A DNA stretch of 64,000 bases from Psilocybe azurescens (lineage: Eukaryota; Basidiomycota; Agaricomycetes; Agaricales; Agrocybaceae): assembly GCA_023853785.1 (NCBI GenBank), contig JAJIRX010000510.1, positions 620,001-684,000 on the forward strand, given 5' to 3'. Positions 24,818-34,650 of the stretch are shown here, piece after piece; within the stretch, counting starts at the first letter, position 1, and the number at the start of each line of letters is the position of its first letter. The notes beneath the pieces are model-generated. The model was not told the DNA's origin. It saw nothing but the letters and a program-made list of their open reading frames with translations, and made no database searches. The position numbers and the translations under genes are program-made.

Positions 24818-26574
24818 ATTGTTTCGCTTGCGCTTGGAATTCGATTTTCAACAGTGTAGGCGATCAGGAGACGTTGGACATCAGGTCTAAGCAGTGTCAA
24901 TAAGTATCAGATCATATGGATGCGTAGGGGCGCGTACATATTCTCTAGAATGGCGTTTGAGAGGAAGTCCAGAAAGACATAGGTCAATCCTAAGATGGCT
25001 ATGGGAGGCGCAATAGGAGTGGAGGCAGCAGTGACGAGGCCCACAAATTGAGAGATTATGTCAAATTTCGGAGCACTGAGGGAATCATCAAAACACATCA
25101 AGTAATACGTTTCAGGACATACGTGGAGACATTGGGTTTGGTGTGACCATCTTGCATGAGATGTAGCATCAGTTGGTTGAATTCGTTGGTGTTAAGAACC
25201 TACATTGACGACTTTAGTTTGACTAGGAGGAATATAAGACTAAGTTGATTTGCCTCGCCCTTAAAATTCCAACATGTGATTATGTCTTCATGGACTTCAA
25301 TGAGGCAGCTGTGGAGCAACATCTGTCCAAATCTAGGCACAGTACCAGTAATGACATGTCTGTAGTCTAAGACGCTGTTGAGGTCTGCGACAACACTAAC
25401 ATCCGAGTCACATACATACAACTTATCCCCTTGCTTTTCCGCAGTGAATAAATATTGTTACCCAAGCATGATTAAACCTACGTTATGCAAGCTTCGATTT
25501 TGAGGGGGAGACTTGCCCGCTGTGCTATCGCCCACATGATCTAAGCATCGCCCTTGATCTGTTCTTTGACTATATCCCGAGTAACTTTTACTAGTTCTGA
25601 AACTTCTTCCTCATAACCTGGACGAACTAGGGAGGAGTCAAGACAAGATTTATAGCACAACAGCACGAACATACCCGAACCTTTGACATAATGTGGCATC
25701 GGGATTTGGAGGTGATCCATTGTGCGATGAAGAGACTCCACACAGGCCATAAAAGATCGGTGGGCCTGATCCTCACTACGTGTATCGAGAGTGCTTTGAT
25801 CCAAATCTTCTTCCTCTTCTTCTAGCTCATCCTTCTTCGTCCTGACTAGTCGGTCATATTGTGTAAACATAATCACAACGAGAACTGATTAGGATAACCA
25901 ATCGATTAAAGCAGAGTGTAATAAAGGAGAGGTGGAGACCTCACTTTTGATTTTATGAGCAAGTTCGAGTAACCTTTCATCTCCTATCTCAAGAATACGA
26001 CCCTCAGCCGTCGGTGTTTCTGTACAGAGCCTAAAAACAGTGAATGTGAATGGAGTGTCGCATAGGTAGAAGAGATATATACGCACCACACACTGTGGAT
26101 GCGGTCCTTCAGGGGCAATTCCCCTGGGGGTCGGAGCTGGATAATGTCACGTACGGTCTCAAAGTTGGCGACATCGCCTGGTTCGAAGCCGTTTGAATTG
26201 TGTAGAACGAAGAATTGGTTGTCTTGTGAGACAAAATCTCCCTGGATATCCGATTCTCCGGGTTTGTTGTGCGCAACACACTATGTCAGAAGATAACTAA
26301 TGGTAATTAGTTGGCACTGTTCGTTCAACAACGTGAGGACCCTACTGAATCAGTGATACCGAATATACAGTTAATCAGCAACGACTTTCTAACACCAGAC
26401 TGCCAGGCGCTTTAGTCGACGGTACGACAAGGATATCGGATGGCGCTGACCCGACCAACTGATAGGATACGGAATCTAAATCGCTTAAATGAGTGACCAT
26501 GTCTCGAGTTTTATAAGATGATGTACCGACCCCACAGTTTTAGTGACATCTTCGACTGTGGACTCGGATGCCAT
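24787..26574 (-). pseudogene. G-domain (P-loop GTPase-like) gene with an in-frame stop and altered P-loop
   Basis: ATG at 26574 (MASESTVEDVTKTVGS). Splicing at GT-AG sites gives FRILSVGRSGVRKSLLI, then VAHNKPGESDIQGDF, LHNSNGFEPGDVANFETVRD, LPLKDRIHSVW, CTETPTAEGRILEIGDERLL, VVIMFTQYDRLV, RPGYEEEVSELVKVTRDIV, LIEVHEDIITCWNFKGE, and a hydrophobic C-terminal part around PIAPPIAILGLTYVFLDFL, ending at TGA 24787-24789. This is the basidiomycete G-domain family related to MMR_HSR1/AIG1-type GTPases. The Walker A motif reads GRSGVRKS, where GxxxxGK[ST] requires Gly before Lys. The G3 box reads NSNG rather than DxxG. An in-frame TAG at 25541-25543 replaces an expected Trp, and the family sequence continues after it. 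One intron near 25195-25255 fits only a GC donor. The function is very likely lost. Confidence 0.7.
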
Positions 26575-26925
26575 GATAGTGGAATCACATTCGCGTTTGC
26601 AGCCATCTTAAGCACGATGTATTCTGGTATTAATAGCTAAGCCAGTGCATTACGATTGGTTGATATCGACTGAGATAGGTGCTGAGAAAAGGAATCGATA
26701 TTGACAGGACAAATGAATGATGTGTCAACCGTAAGACGACAATTGGTGCATTTGAGAGAGATCACATGCCTTGAAAGTAAAACGGTCGACCTCGGACCCA
26801 TGACTCCTCCAGTGATGACCTTCATATTTCAATAATAGATTGGCGTGAGTTTCATTTCATGGGCATTCGGAGGCTCCTTCTTACGTGACTGCCTCTCGCC
26901 TTCCTTCCCGAATACTCTTGCCACA
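26575..26925. promoter_or_regulatory. Divergent promoter between the two G-domain genes
   Basis: 351 bp separating the start codons of two related genes facing away from each other. It contains ATTGG boxes (CCAAT on the other strand) near 26654 and 26739. No coding frame. Confidence 0.45.
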
Positions 26926-28011
26926 ATGTCTGCGCAACAGCGACATCCGCTGCCAAAAATTCAGTTCCGAGTCTTGATTATTGGGAGGGCGAATGCTGGC
27001 AAGACGTCGATCTTACAGAGAGTCTGCGAAACTACGGAAAGTCCGATTATTTACGGGTACAAGGATTCCTCCTGGTCTACCGAGAAAGTATGTCGCCCAA
27101 CCTGCATCAACTCAGCCACTTTGGTCTCACCACTTTACCAGATTGAACTTAAGCCCTCCATGGAGGTAGTTGGTATTCCGATTTGTTGGCTACTGCTGAC
27201 CTTTGGGCTAGCGTGGCGAACACAGGATTGAGGATGAGATCGTTTTTCCAATCACGACGGTTACGTTTTTCATGATTCTCGGGGATTTGAGTCAGGAAGC
27301 GAGAACGAATTGGAGATTGTCCAGAACTTTGTTCGACAAAAATCTGGAGAAAAGCGACTGATGTCCAGATTACATGCGATATGGTTTGGGCTTTCACGCA
27401 TTCACGATTGCAAGTGCCACTAATATTTATATTGGAAGGTACTGCATCCCCATGGACAACCAGCGACCAGAGCTTGATTTGAAATATTTCAAGGATATCT
27501 GTCCTGATAAGAATGGTATATGTCATGGCATTATGAAGCATCATTACAATGTGTACTAAATTCTTCAAGTTCCTGTTATTGGGGTGTTCACAAAATATGA
27601 CCAATTCGTGAGGAATATCAAAATGGAATTGGAGGATCATGGAGATCCAACACAGCTAGGGCACTCGAAGGCAGCTGAAATATGCTTTCAGGAGCGCTAC
27701 CTTTGTCACCTGGGGGATGAAGCTAAGTTTGTCCAATTAGAGAGTTTGTCTTGGTTACAATATTGTGGTTATCTGTTAATGCCCTTTGGACAGAGATGCA
27801 CAAGACTAATGGGTGCTGCAAAGATCTCATTGAGAAGACAGCTGGAGCACTGAATGAAGATGTTGTCACATTAATGCTTATTTCTGTGCAGAGAAGTAAC
27901 TTAGAATTGAGTGTCAAATTCGCGAGTGGAGCGGTGAGTATATTGGCAAAGAGATGTACAATGCTATGTGATATTGACACATTGCAGTGCGTTAACATGT
28001 ATGGAACATAA
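26926..28011 (+). CDS. G-domain (P-loop GTPase-like) protein, one frameshift
   Basis: ATG at 26926 (MSAQQRHPLPKIQFRVLIIG). Exons 26926-27087, 27142-27165, 27212-27383, 27439-27515 and 27570 onward join in frame at GT-AG introns of 46-55 nt. Walker A is intact (GRANAGKT). G3 is in HDSRGFESGSENE and G4 is TKYD. Downstream segments are LHAIWYCIPMDNQRPELDL, PVIGVFTKYDQFV, and DLIEKTAGALNEDVV followed by RSNLELSVKF. One break: after EDEIVF (27241-27248, a TTTTT run) the frame slips by one missing base into NHDGYVFHDSRGFE. Unlike its minus-strand neighbour it keeps the nucleotide-binding residues, so it may be functional if the slip is a sequencing error. The role is unknown; such genes are multicopy in mushrooms. 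The intron-like array starts 50 bp past its stop codon. Confidence 0.7.
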
Positions 28012-28060
28012 TAAAGAATCTATTGTACATCAATGTGTCCTTCCATTTCCATATATTTGG

Positions 28061-30419
28061 GTAAGTGGCTCTGCCTTTCTGTGGTTATTTTTGTATTTGC
28101 TCATCCTGCCTCTTTTGGCTCTCCAGCTTGTGAGTGGCTCTGCTTTTCTGGTCTTTTGGGCTTCTATTCATGTTGGGCTTCTTGGCTTTCTAGTTTGTGA
28201 GTGGCTCTAGTCTTCTGGTCTTTTTAGCTCCTGCTCATTCTGATCTTTCTTGGCTTTCCAGTTTGTGAGTGGCTCTGGTCCTCTGATCTTTTTGGCTCCT
28301 GCTCATTCTGGCCTTTCTTGGCTTTCCAGAAAGTGAGTGGCTCTGGTCCTCTGATCTTTTTGGCTCCTGCTCATTCTGGTCTTTCTTGGCTTTCCAGGAT
28401 GTGAGTGGCTCTGCTCCTCTGGTCTTTTTGGCTCCTGCTCATTCTGGCCTTTCTTGGCTTTCCAGTTTGTGAGTGGCTCTGCTCTGCTGACCTTTTTGGC
28501 TCCTGCTCATTCTGGCCTTTCTTGGCTTTCCAGAAAGTGAGTGGCTCTGGTCCTCTAATCCTTTTGGCTCCTGCTCATTCTGGCCTTTCTTTGCTTTCCA
28601 GGGTGTGAGTGGCTCTGGTCCTCTGATCTTTTTGGCTTCTGCTTATTCTGGCCTTTCTTGGCTTTCCAGTTTGTGAGTGGCTCTGGTTCTCTGATCTTTT
28701 TGGCTTCTGCTCATTCTGGCCTTTCTTGGCTTTCCAGTTTGTGAGCGGCTCTGCTCCTCTGATCTTTTTGGCTTCTGCTCATTCTGACCTTTCTTGGCTT
28801 TCCAGGATGTGAGTGGCTCTGGTCCTCTGATCTTTTGGCTCCTGCTCATTCTGGCCTTTTTGGCTTTCCAGTTTGTGAGTGGCTCTGGTCCTCTGATCTT
28901 TTGGCTCCTGCTCATTCTGGCCTTTCTTGGCTTTCCAGATTGTGAGTGGCTCTGGTCCTCTGATCTTTTGGCTCCTGCTCATTCTGGCCTTTCTTGGCTT
29001 TCCAGGATGTGAGTGGCTCTGCTCCTCTGATCTTTTTGGCTCCTGCTCATTCTGGCCTTTCTTGGCTTTCCAGGGTGTGAGTGGCTCTGGTCCTCTGATC
29101 TTTTTGGCTCCTGCTCATTCTGGCCTTTCTTGGCTTTCCAGGATGTGAGTGGCTCTGGTCCTCTGATCTTTTGGCTCCTGCTCATTCTGGCCTTTTTGGC
29201 TTTCCAGTTTGTGAGTGGCTCTGCTTCTCTGATCTTTTTGGCTCCTGCTCATTCTGGCCTTTCTTGGCTTTCCAGGGTGTGAGTGGCTCTGCTTCTCTGA
29301 TCTTTTTGGCTCCTGCTCATTCTGGCCTTTCTTGGCTTTCCAGGGTGTGAGTGGCTCTGCTTCTCTGATCTTTTGGCTCCTGCTCATTCTGGCCTTTCTT
29401 GGCTTTCCAGATTGTGAGTGGCTCTGCTTCTCTGATCTTTTTGTCTCCTGCTCATTCTGGCCTTTCTTGGCTTTCCAGGATGTGAGTGGCTCTGCTCCTC
29501 TGATCTTTTTGGCTCCTGCTCATTCTGGCCTTTCTTGGCTTTCCAGGATGTGAGTGGCTCTGCTCCTCTGATCTTTTTGGCTCCTGCTCATTCTGGCCTT
29601 TCTTGGCTTTCCAGCTTGTGAGTGGCTCTGGTCCTCTGATCTTTTTGGCTCCTGCTCATTCTGGCCTTTCTTGGCTTTCCAGGATGTGAGTGGCTCTGGT
29701 CCTCTGATCTTTTGGCTCCTGCTCATTCTGGCCTTTCTTGGCTTTCCAGAATGTGAGTGGCTCTGGTCCTCTGATCTTTTGGCTCCTGCTCATTCTGGCC
29801 TTTCTTGGCTTTCCAGTATGTGAGTGGCTCTGGTCCTCTGATCTTTTTGGCTCCTGCTCATTCTGGCCTTTCTTGGCTTTCCAGTGTGTGAGTGGCTCTG
29901 CTTCTCTGATCTTTTTGGCTCCTGCTCATTCTGGCCTTTCTTGGCTTTCCAGGGTGTGAGTGGCTCTGGTCCTCTGATCTTTTGGCTCCTGCTCATTCTG
30001 GCCTTTTTGGCTTTCCAGAGTGTGAGTGGCTCTGCTTCTCTGATCTTTTGGCTTCTGCTCATTCTGGCCTTTCTTGGCTTTCCAGCATGTGAGTGGCTCT
30101 GGTCCTCTGATCTTTTTGGCTCCTGCTCATTCTGGCCTTTCTTGGCTTTCCAGGATGTGAGTGGCTCTGGTCCTCTGATCTTTTTGGCTCCTGCTCATTC
30201 TGGCCTTTCTTGGCTTTCCAGTTTGTGAGTGGCTCTGCTTCTCTGATTTTTTGGCTTCTGCTCATCTTGGTCTTTTTGGCTTTCCAGAATGTGAGTAGCT
30301 CTCTTCTTCTGGTCTTTTTAGCTTTTGCTCATCTTGGTCTTTCTTGTTTTTCAGCCTGTGAATGACCCTACTCTAGTTTTTTTGGCTTTTTCTCATTATT
30401 TGTTTTTGCTTTTCAGTTG
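28061..30419 (+). repeat. Tandem array of 35 intron-like units separated by variable triplets
   Basis: Period about 65-68 bp. The typical unit is 65 nt: it begins GTGAGTGGCTCTG, has TGATCTTTTTGGCTCCTGC and CTCATTCTGGCC in the middle, and ends CTTGGCTTTCCAG. Then one triplet, then the next GTGAGT. Every unit starts with GT (GTAAGT in unit 1, GTGAGT/GTGAGC in the body, GTGAAT in unit 35) and ends with CAG or TAG after a T-rich tract. A CTCAT (YTNAY) sits about 25-30 nt before the AG. Length differences come from the T run (4 or 5) and from CTTTCTTGG/CTTTTTGG. Units 1-3 and 33-35 are most diverged; the centre is near-uniform. The period is mostly not a multiple of three, so any unspliced reading frame rotates and meets TGA. 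It directly follows the G-domain gene on the same strand. Confidence 0.95.
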
Positions 30420-31906
30420 GTGAATAAAATACTCTCCAATATTCTTTTCTCTTTTAATGACTATCACATCAGATCAAAGAAATTATTTCTATGTCATTTG
30501 TGTCACAGCTAGTGTGTTTAAATTCAGTTTTTGTTTGTTATGTGCTAATTTCTATATATTATCAGCCTTCCTTTTATGCTGTAAACCATCAACAAGCTTT
30601 GATGATTTGTATGTCATTTTAGTTTTTATGCTACTGCTAAATAATCTTGCTATAGCAACAATCACTATTCTTAAACATGCCACAATGTTACGTCTTTCAT
30701 CATTTAATAGTGTTGATAGTGTTGCAGCTCTATATGGAGCAGAATCAAAGTACTTGGAGTTGGGAATTGGCCAACAAATTGCACACCATTTTACTGCACC
30801 ATTTACACAATATTCTGTGCAGCATTTTGTAGATTTTATTATGGGTATTTCTGTAGGTGCATATCTGCTTGTATATCCTCAGATTATTCTGACCTGATTT
30901 GTAGCTGTAATTCTTTTGCATTATTATTGGCTGTAGAATAATGCAGATTGAAAGATGGTGGTAGACCACAGCTGTGGAATGTGTAAGATAAAAAGATAAA
31001 TAAATATAAAGATACTACAAGCAAATAACAAATTGTATTTTGAGCAATATGTAATCTGTTTTCAAATTGAAGTCTGGTTTTAATTTCTATGATACAGTAA
31101 ACTTGATGGATTTTTTTGTTAAGCACTTTATCTGTGCATTTGATAAACATACTGACAGTTGAGTCTTGACTCACTCCCACTCCACTCCTCTGCCACAACT
31201 CCTCTCATACTTCAGAAACAAGACCCTGACACTGAGGGCAAAGTCTGGCATGGTAAAATTTTGACTGTGACCGACATGGTTGATTTATGTTGAATTCAAG
31301 AATTTGAAGGCAGGTAGTTTCATGGTCACTTGTATATCATGTGACATAATTAGAACCGCGAATTTGAACAAAGGGCATTTTGAGCAACGTGACTTGCTGG
31401 GTGGGTTGAAAGACAACTGAAAGGAAAGCATGGCCTCAACACATGTTTTCAGAGGCCAAATTAGTGTAACTCCTTGCCTCTCTCCTCTGTACCACTACTC
31501 TCAATAGCAACAATTGCTGGAGATGTCTCAATGGCACAGCCAGATACTACCCAATCCTCTCCAAGCAGCACATTAGTCCAGCCTTCTGCTGTTCCTCAGG
31601 GTGTCTCTGGAGAATCCTCAAAAAGCGAAAGCATACAGAGGTCCAACAGCCACAAGCAGGCTCTAGTTCTCCCAAGAAACAGCATAAAATTGCTCCTTTG
31701 CCCAAGAAAACTCCTTTGCCCAAAAGGCCCAGCAATTACCATTTGAAACAAAATGAGATAATGCCCAGGGACAAGACAACAAAGGTATACTGTATTACAC
31801 CCCTATAAAATATTAGCCTGTGGTCTAATAACAACTTTTCTATTTATTTAGATGGCCCTTGAGCTTCACATACACATTTTATGGTGTTTACCGAGGTCTT
31901 TCCTTT
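30420..31906. other. AT-rich stretch with coding-like fragments, not recognised
   Basis: A 146-codon frame (30457-30897, plus) has a hydrophobic first half and a second half reading YGAESKYLELGIGQQIAHHF. I do not recognise it. A second short frame (about 31528-31746) is Ser/Gln/Pro-rich (MAQPDTTQSSPSSTLVQPS) and may be an N-terminal exon. Splice-like signals are frequent, but no complete gene can be assembled. Confidence 0.3.
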
Positions 31907-33766
31907 CCCCACACAATCTATATGGACTCCAGTGGACTCCAGTGGACTCTCTGTCCAGCCAAACTGGCTGACAGATTGTCCAGTCCACTGGACTGGAACT
32001 GGACTGCAGTCCACTGGAGTCCACTGGACTTGCACTGGACTCCTGCCAAATTTTCAGTCCAGTCTCAGTCCAGTGGATTATGAGTCCAGTCAAGTCCACT
32101 GGAGTCCACTGGAGTCCATTGGACTGGGGCTTAAATATTCACTGAACAACAACAAATAATATATTTATTAGCACAGTCCAGTGGAGTCCAGTGGAGTCCA
32201 GTTGAATCCACTGGAGTCCACTGGATGCAATAATTAACACAATATCTGAAGTATGATCATTAGTTATTAATATTAATTGCAAAAAATAAAAGAGTAAAAT
32301 CAATGGAAATAAACTCTATGAAATAACAATTAAATGAAACAATAGTTAAATACACTTGGGAGCAAAGCCTCCCTATGGATACAATTTTGTATTTTGTTCA
32401 GTCCGGCGGGGTCAAATTTCACAAGCACATGTGCCCGGCATCGGCTGATTGGCACAACAACCATCAAATGAACGACCCCAACCTTTCTTCCAACTACCAC
32501 CACCACCACCTCGTCGGTTGGAGCCAGGCGACAGTCAACCCGATGTGACAGAGGATGACGACAACCATGATGGCCACGCCAACAACAATGACAGCAACAA
32601 CGAGGACCTGGACGAGGACAACCATGAACGCGACAACAAGGACCCGGACGAGGATGTAGGCAAGGACCCAGATGTAGGCAAGGACAACCCGGACGAGGGA
32701 TGAGGGGCAAGGGCAAGGGCAAGGGTGGCTACAACGAGGATGAGGACAGCAGCAGCAACAGCGATGAGGACAACAGCGATGGCGACGGACAGGTATGAGG
32801 ACGGCAAGGATGGACAATGGCGATGAGGACAGGAACGATGGCTGCAACAGTGACGAGGACAGATGGGGACAAGAACGAGAACAAGGACAAGGACAAGGAC
32901 AAGGACAAGGACAAGGACAAGGACGAGAACGGCAGCTGCGACAGGGACAAGGACTGACGGGGACAACAGGGACAAGGACAAGGACAAGGACAAGGACATG
33001 GACGCAACAGCGACAAGGACAAGGACAAGGACAAGGACAAGGACATGGACATGACAGTGACAAGGACGGGATGGGGATGAGGACAAGGATGCAGATGCGG
33101 ACGCTGGCTGCGACAGCAACAAGGACAGACAGGGACGAGGACGTGGACAACAGCTGTGACAACAATGAGGATGGGGACAGTGGCTGCAACAGTGACGAGG
33201 ATGGACGGGGACGACGGGGATGAGGACGAGGACACGGACAGGGATGGGGATGATGGCTGCGACAACAACAAGGATGGGGACGGCGGCTGCAACAACAATG
33301 AGGACAGGGATGGCGGCTGCGGCAGCAACAAGGACGGGTACAGCGGCTGCGACAGCGACAGATACAGACGGTACCGACAACCCGACGGATGACCCGACGG
33401 ATGACATGTACGATGATAAAGTACTGCTCCTGCCCCCCCCCCCTTTTTTTTTATTTTTTATTTTATTTGCTTTTTCTTCCTTTTGTCTTGGCCCTCGCAT
33501 GTAGATATGTAGTAATGTATTAAATAGTTATTAATATACTGTATTCCACTAATCTGAATTTATGTTAAGATTGAATTTATTTACTGTATCAAGTCCAGTG
33601 GACTGCAGTTATTTTAGTCCATATTCACTGTATAGTATAAGATCTACTAAAGTGCAGTGGAATCCACTGGAGTCCACTGGACTCTGTTTACCTTTTACAC
33701 TCAGTATATAGGCAAGTCCAGTGGAGTCCACTGGAGCCCACTGGAGTCCATATGGACTGTGTGGGG
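31907..33766. mobile_element. Non-autonomous inverted-repeat element with TCCAGTGGA subterminal repeats
   Basis: The left end reads CCCCACACAATCTATATGG and the right end is its inverted match (GGACTGTGTGGGG on the plus strand, preceded by CCATAT), ending at 33766. Just inside both ends the nonamer TCCAGTGGA or its complement TCCACTGGA repeats many times: about 31920-32225 on the left and 33590-33750 on the right. The dominant orientation is opposite at the two ends. The core holds a GGACAA minisatellite and no transposase. No target-site duplication is obvious, so the superfamily is unassigned. Subterminal motif arrays of this kind are transposase-binding sites in several DNA transposon families. 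Confidence 0.6.
32700..33400 (+). repeat. GGACAA/GACGAGGA-type minisatellite
   Basis: Hexamer-based tandem repeat, purest at 32870-33060 (repeated GGACAA), grading into GATGAGGAC/GGCGACAGC-like variants. Several frames on both strands stay open because of the 6-bp period, giving low-complexity Arg-Thr, Gly-Gln or Asp-Lys (plus) and Leu-Val-Pro-Cys (minus) repeats. No evidence that any is translated. Confidence 0.85.
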
Positions 33767-34239
33767 GATGGTAAAGTACTGGTTCTACCTCCTCCTTTTA
33801 ATCTCTCTTCTTGAATATATGTGCATCCTAACATGTTTATCTGTTGGTTACATCATTCACATGTTGTTCTGATACACATACTGCACATATACCTACTACA
33901 CTTATATTCCTTAATTCTCTTTTCTTTTCTTTCTTCATCCCCGTGTGCAATATACATATGCTAACGTCCTTTCTTTACCTCCAGCATGAAGATCTCGAAT
34001 TCTCTATCGGCTTCAAAGCTGCCATGTGTGAAGTTGAAGACCCACTTCTCACACCTTCCGAAGGCGACTACAAGGAGGACACCTCATTGGAACAATACTC
34101 CAACCCTCCTCCTCTACCCGGCTATCCCTCATCTAATGGCTTGTACTTGAATTTCTCAGGATCGGGAATACCGCAGTATTCCCAGCTGCAGGCGTATGGC
34201 TGTGGCTGCAGGAACAGGACGCTGCTCAAAGAAGGACTT
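33767..34239. other. Coding-like stretch, not recognised
   Basis: A plus-strand frame with an apparent acceptor near 33984 reads HEDLEFSIGFKAAMCEVED and then YSNPPPLPGYPSSNG. It may be an exon of an unrecognised gene. It has no motif I can name. Confidence 0.25.
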
Positions 34240-34650
34240 GACGACCTGTGCTCCTTCATCACAGATGATGTACTCTGGAGGCATCATCATCACCGCATTC
34301 GGTTTTGTGTCTGGTAAGCCTCACATACCACCTACTGTATCTTTGTGTAGACCTAATCCTTTTCTCTCAGTATACAGGATACTACGTCTCAGTGTTGACA
34401 ATTGAACTTCTTGGACGCAAATGGATTCAGGTGCAAGGATTCATCTTGGCTGCTCTTTTCCATGTGTGTTATCTGATATCATTCACTCTTCTATGACTGG
34501 CTAACTGACTTAATTTGAATAGCTTTTCAATGACTTTTGTTTGTAGTGGGTATCTTGGCTCAATGCTTGAGATGCTCAGCAAAGTCTCGTTCATTGTGTG
34601 CTTTGCCTTTCTCTTTTTAATGTTGGAGAAAATATGTGAGTCTCTCAGTT
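34240..34650 (+). pseudogene. Fragment of an MFS phosphate-permease-like (Pho84 type) gene
   Basis: Exon pieces read SGGIIITAFGFVSG, then after an intron (34313 to about 34378) GYYVSVLTIELLGRKWIQVQ and GFILAALF, then after another intron LGSMLEMLSKVSFIVCFAFL. The GY-x-V-x-(V/F)-(L/F)-T-(I/V)-(E/D)-x-x-GRK-x-IQ-x-x-GF block is the mid-protein signature of PHS-family phosphate:H+ symporters such as Pho84. The usual N-terminal half and the NFGxNTTT region are absent: the frame turns to FLMLEKIC instead. It is therefore a stranded fragment, probably captured by or left within mobile DNA. Confidence 0.5.

Noticed and set aside
28405..30265. Short hydrophobic (plus) and Lys/Ser/Gln-rich (minus) frames within the array
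   Set aside because: They are by-products of the 65-68-bp period, which rotates the frame every unit. No start context, no constant frame, no family resemblance.
28061..30419. CRISPR-like array
   Set aside because: The regular repeat has spacers of only 3 bases, lies in a eukaryotic genome, has no cas genes, and shows splice-site borders.
32494..33500. Long minus-strand Leu/Val/Pro/Cys-rich frames
   Set aside because: These arise from the GGACAA hexamer minisatellite, which leaves several frames open. Composition is not protein-like.
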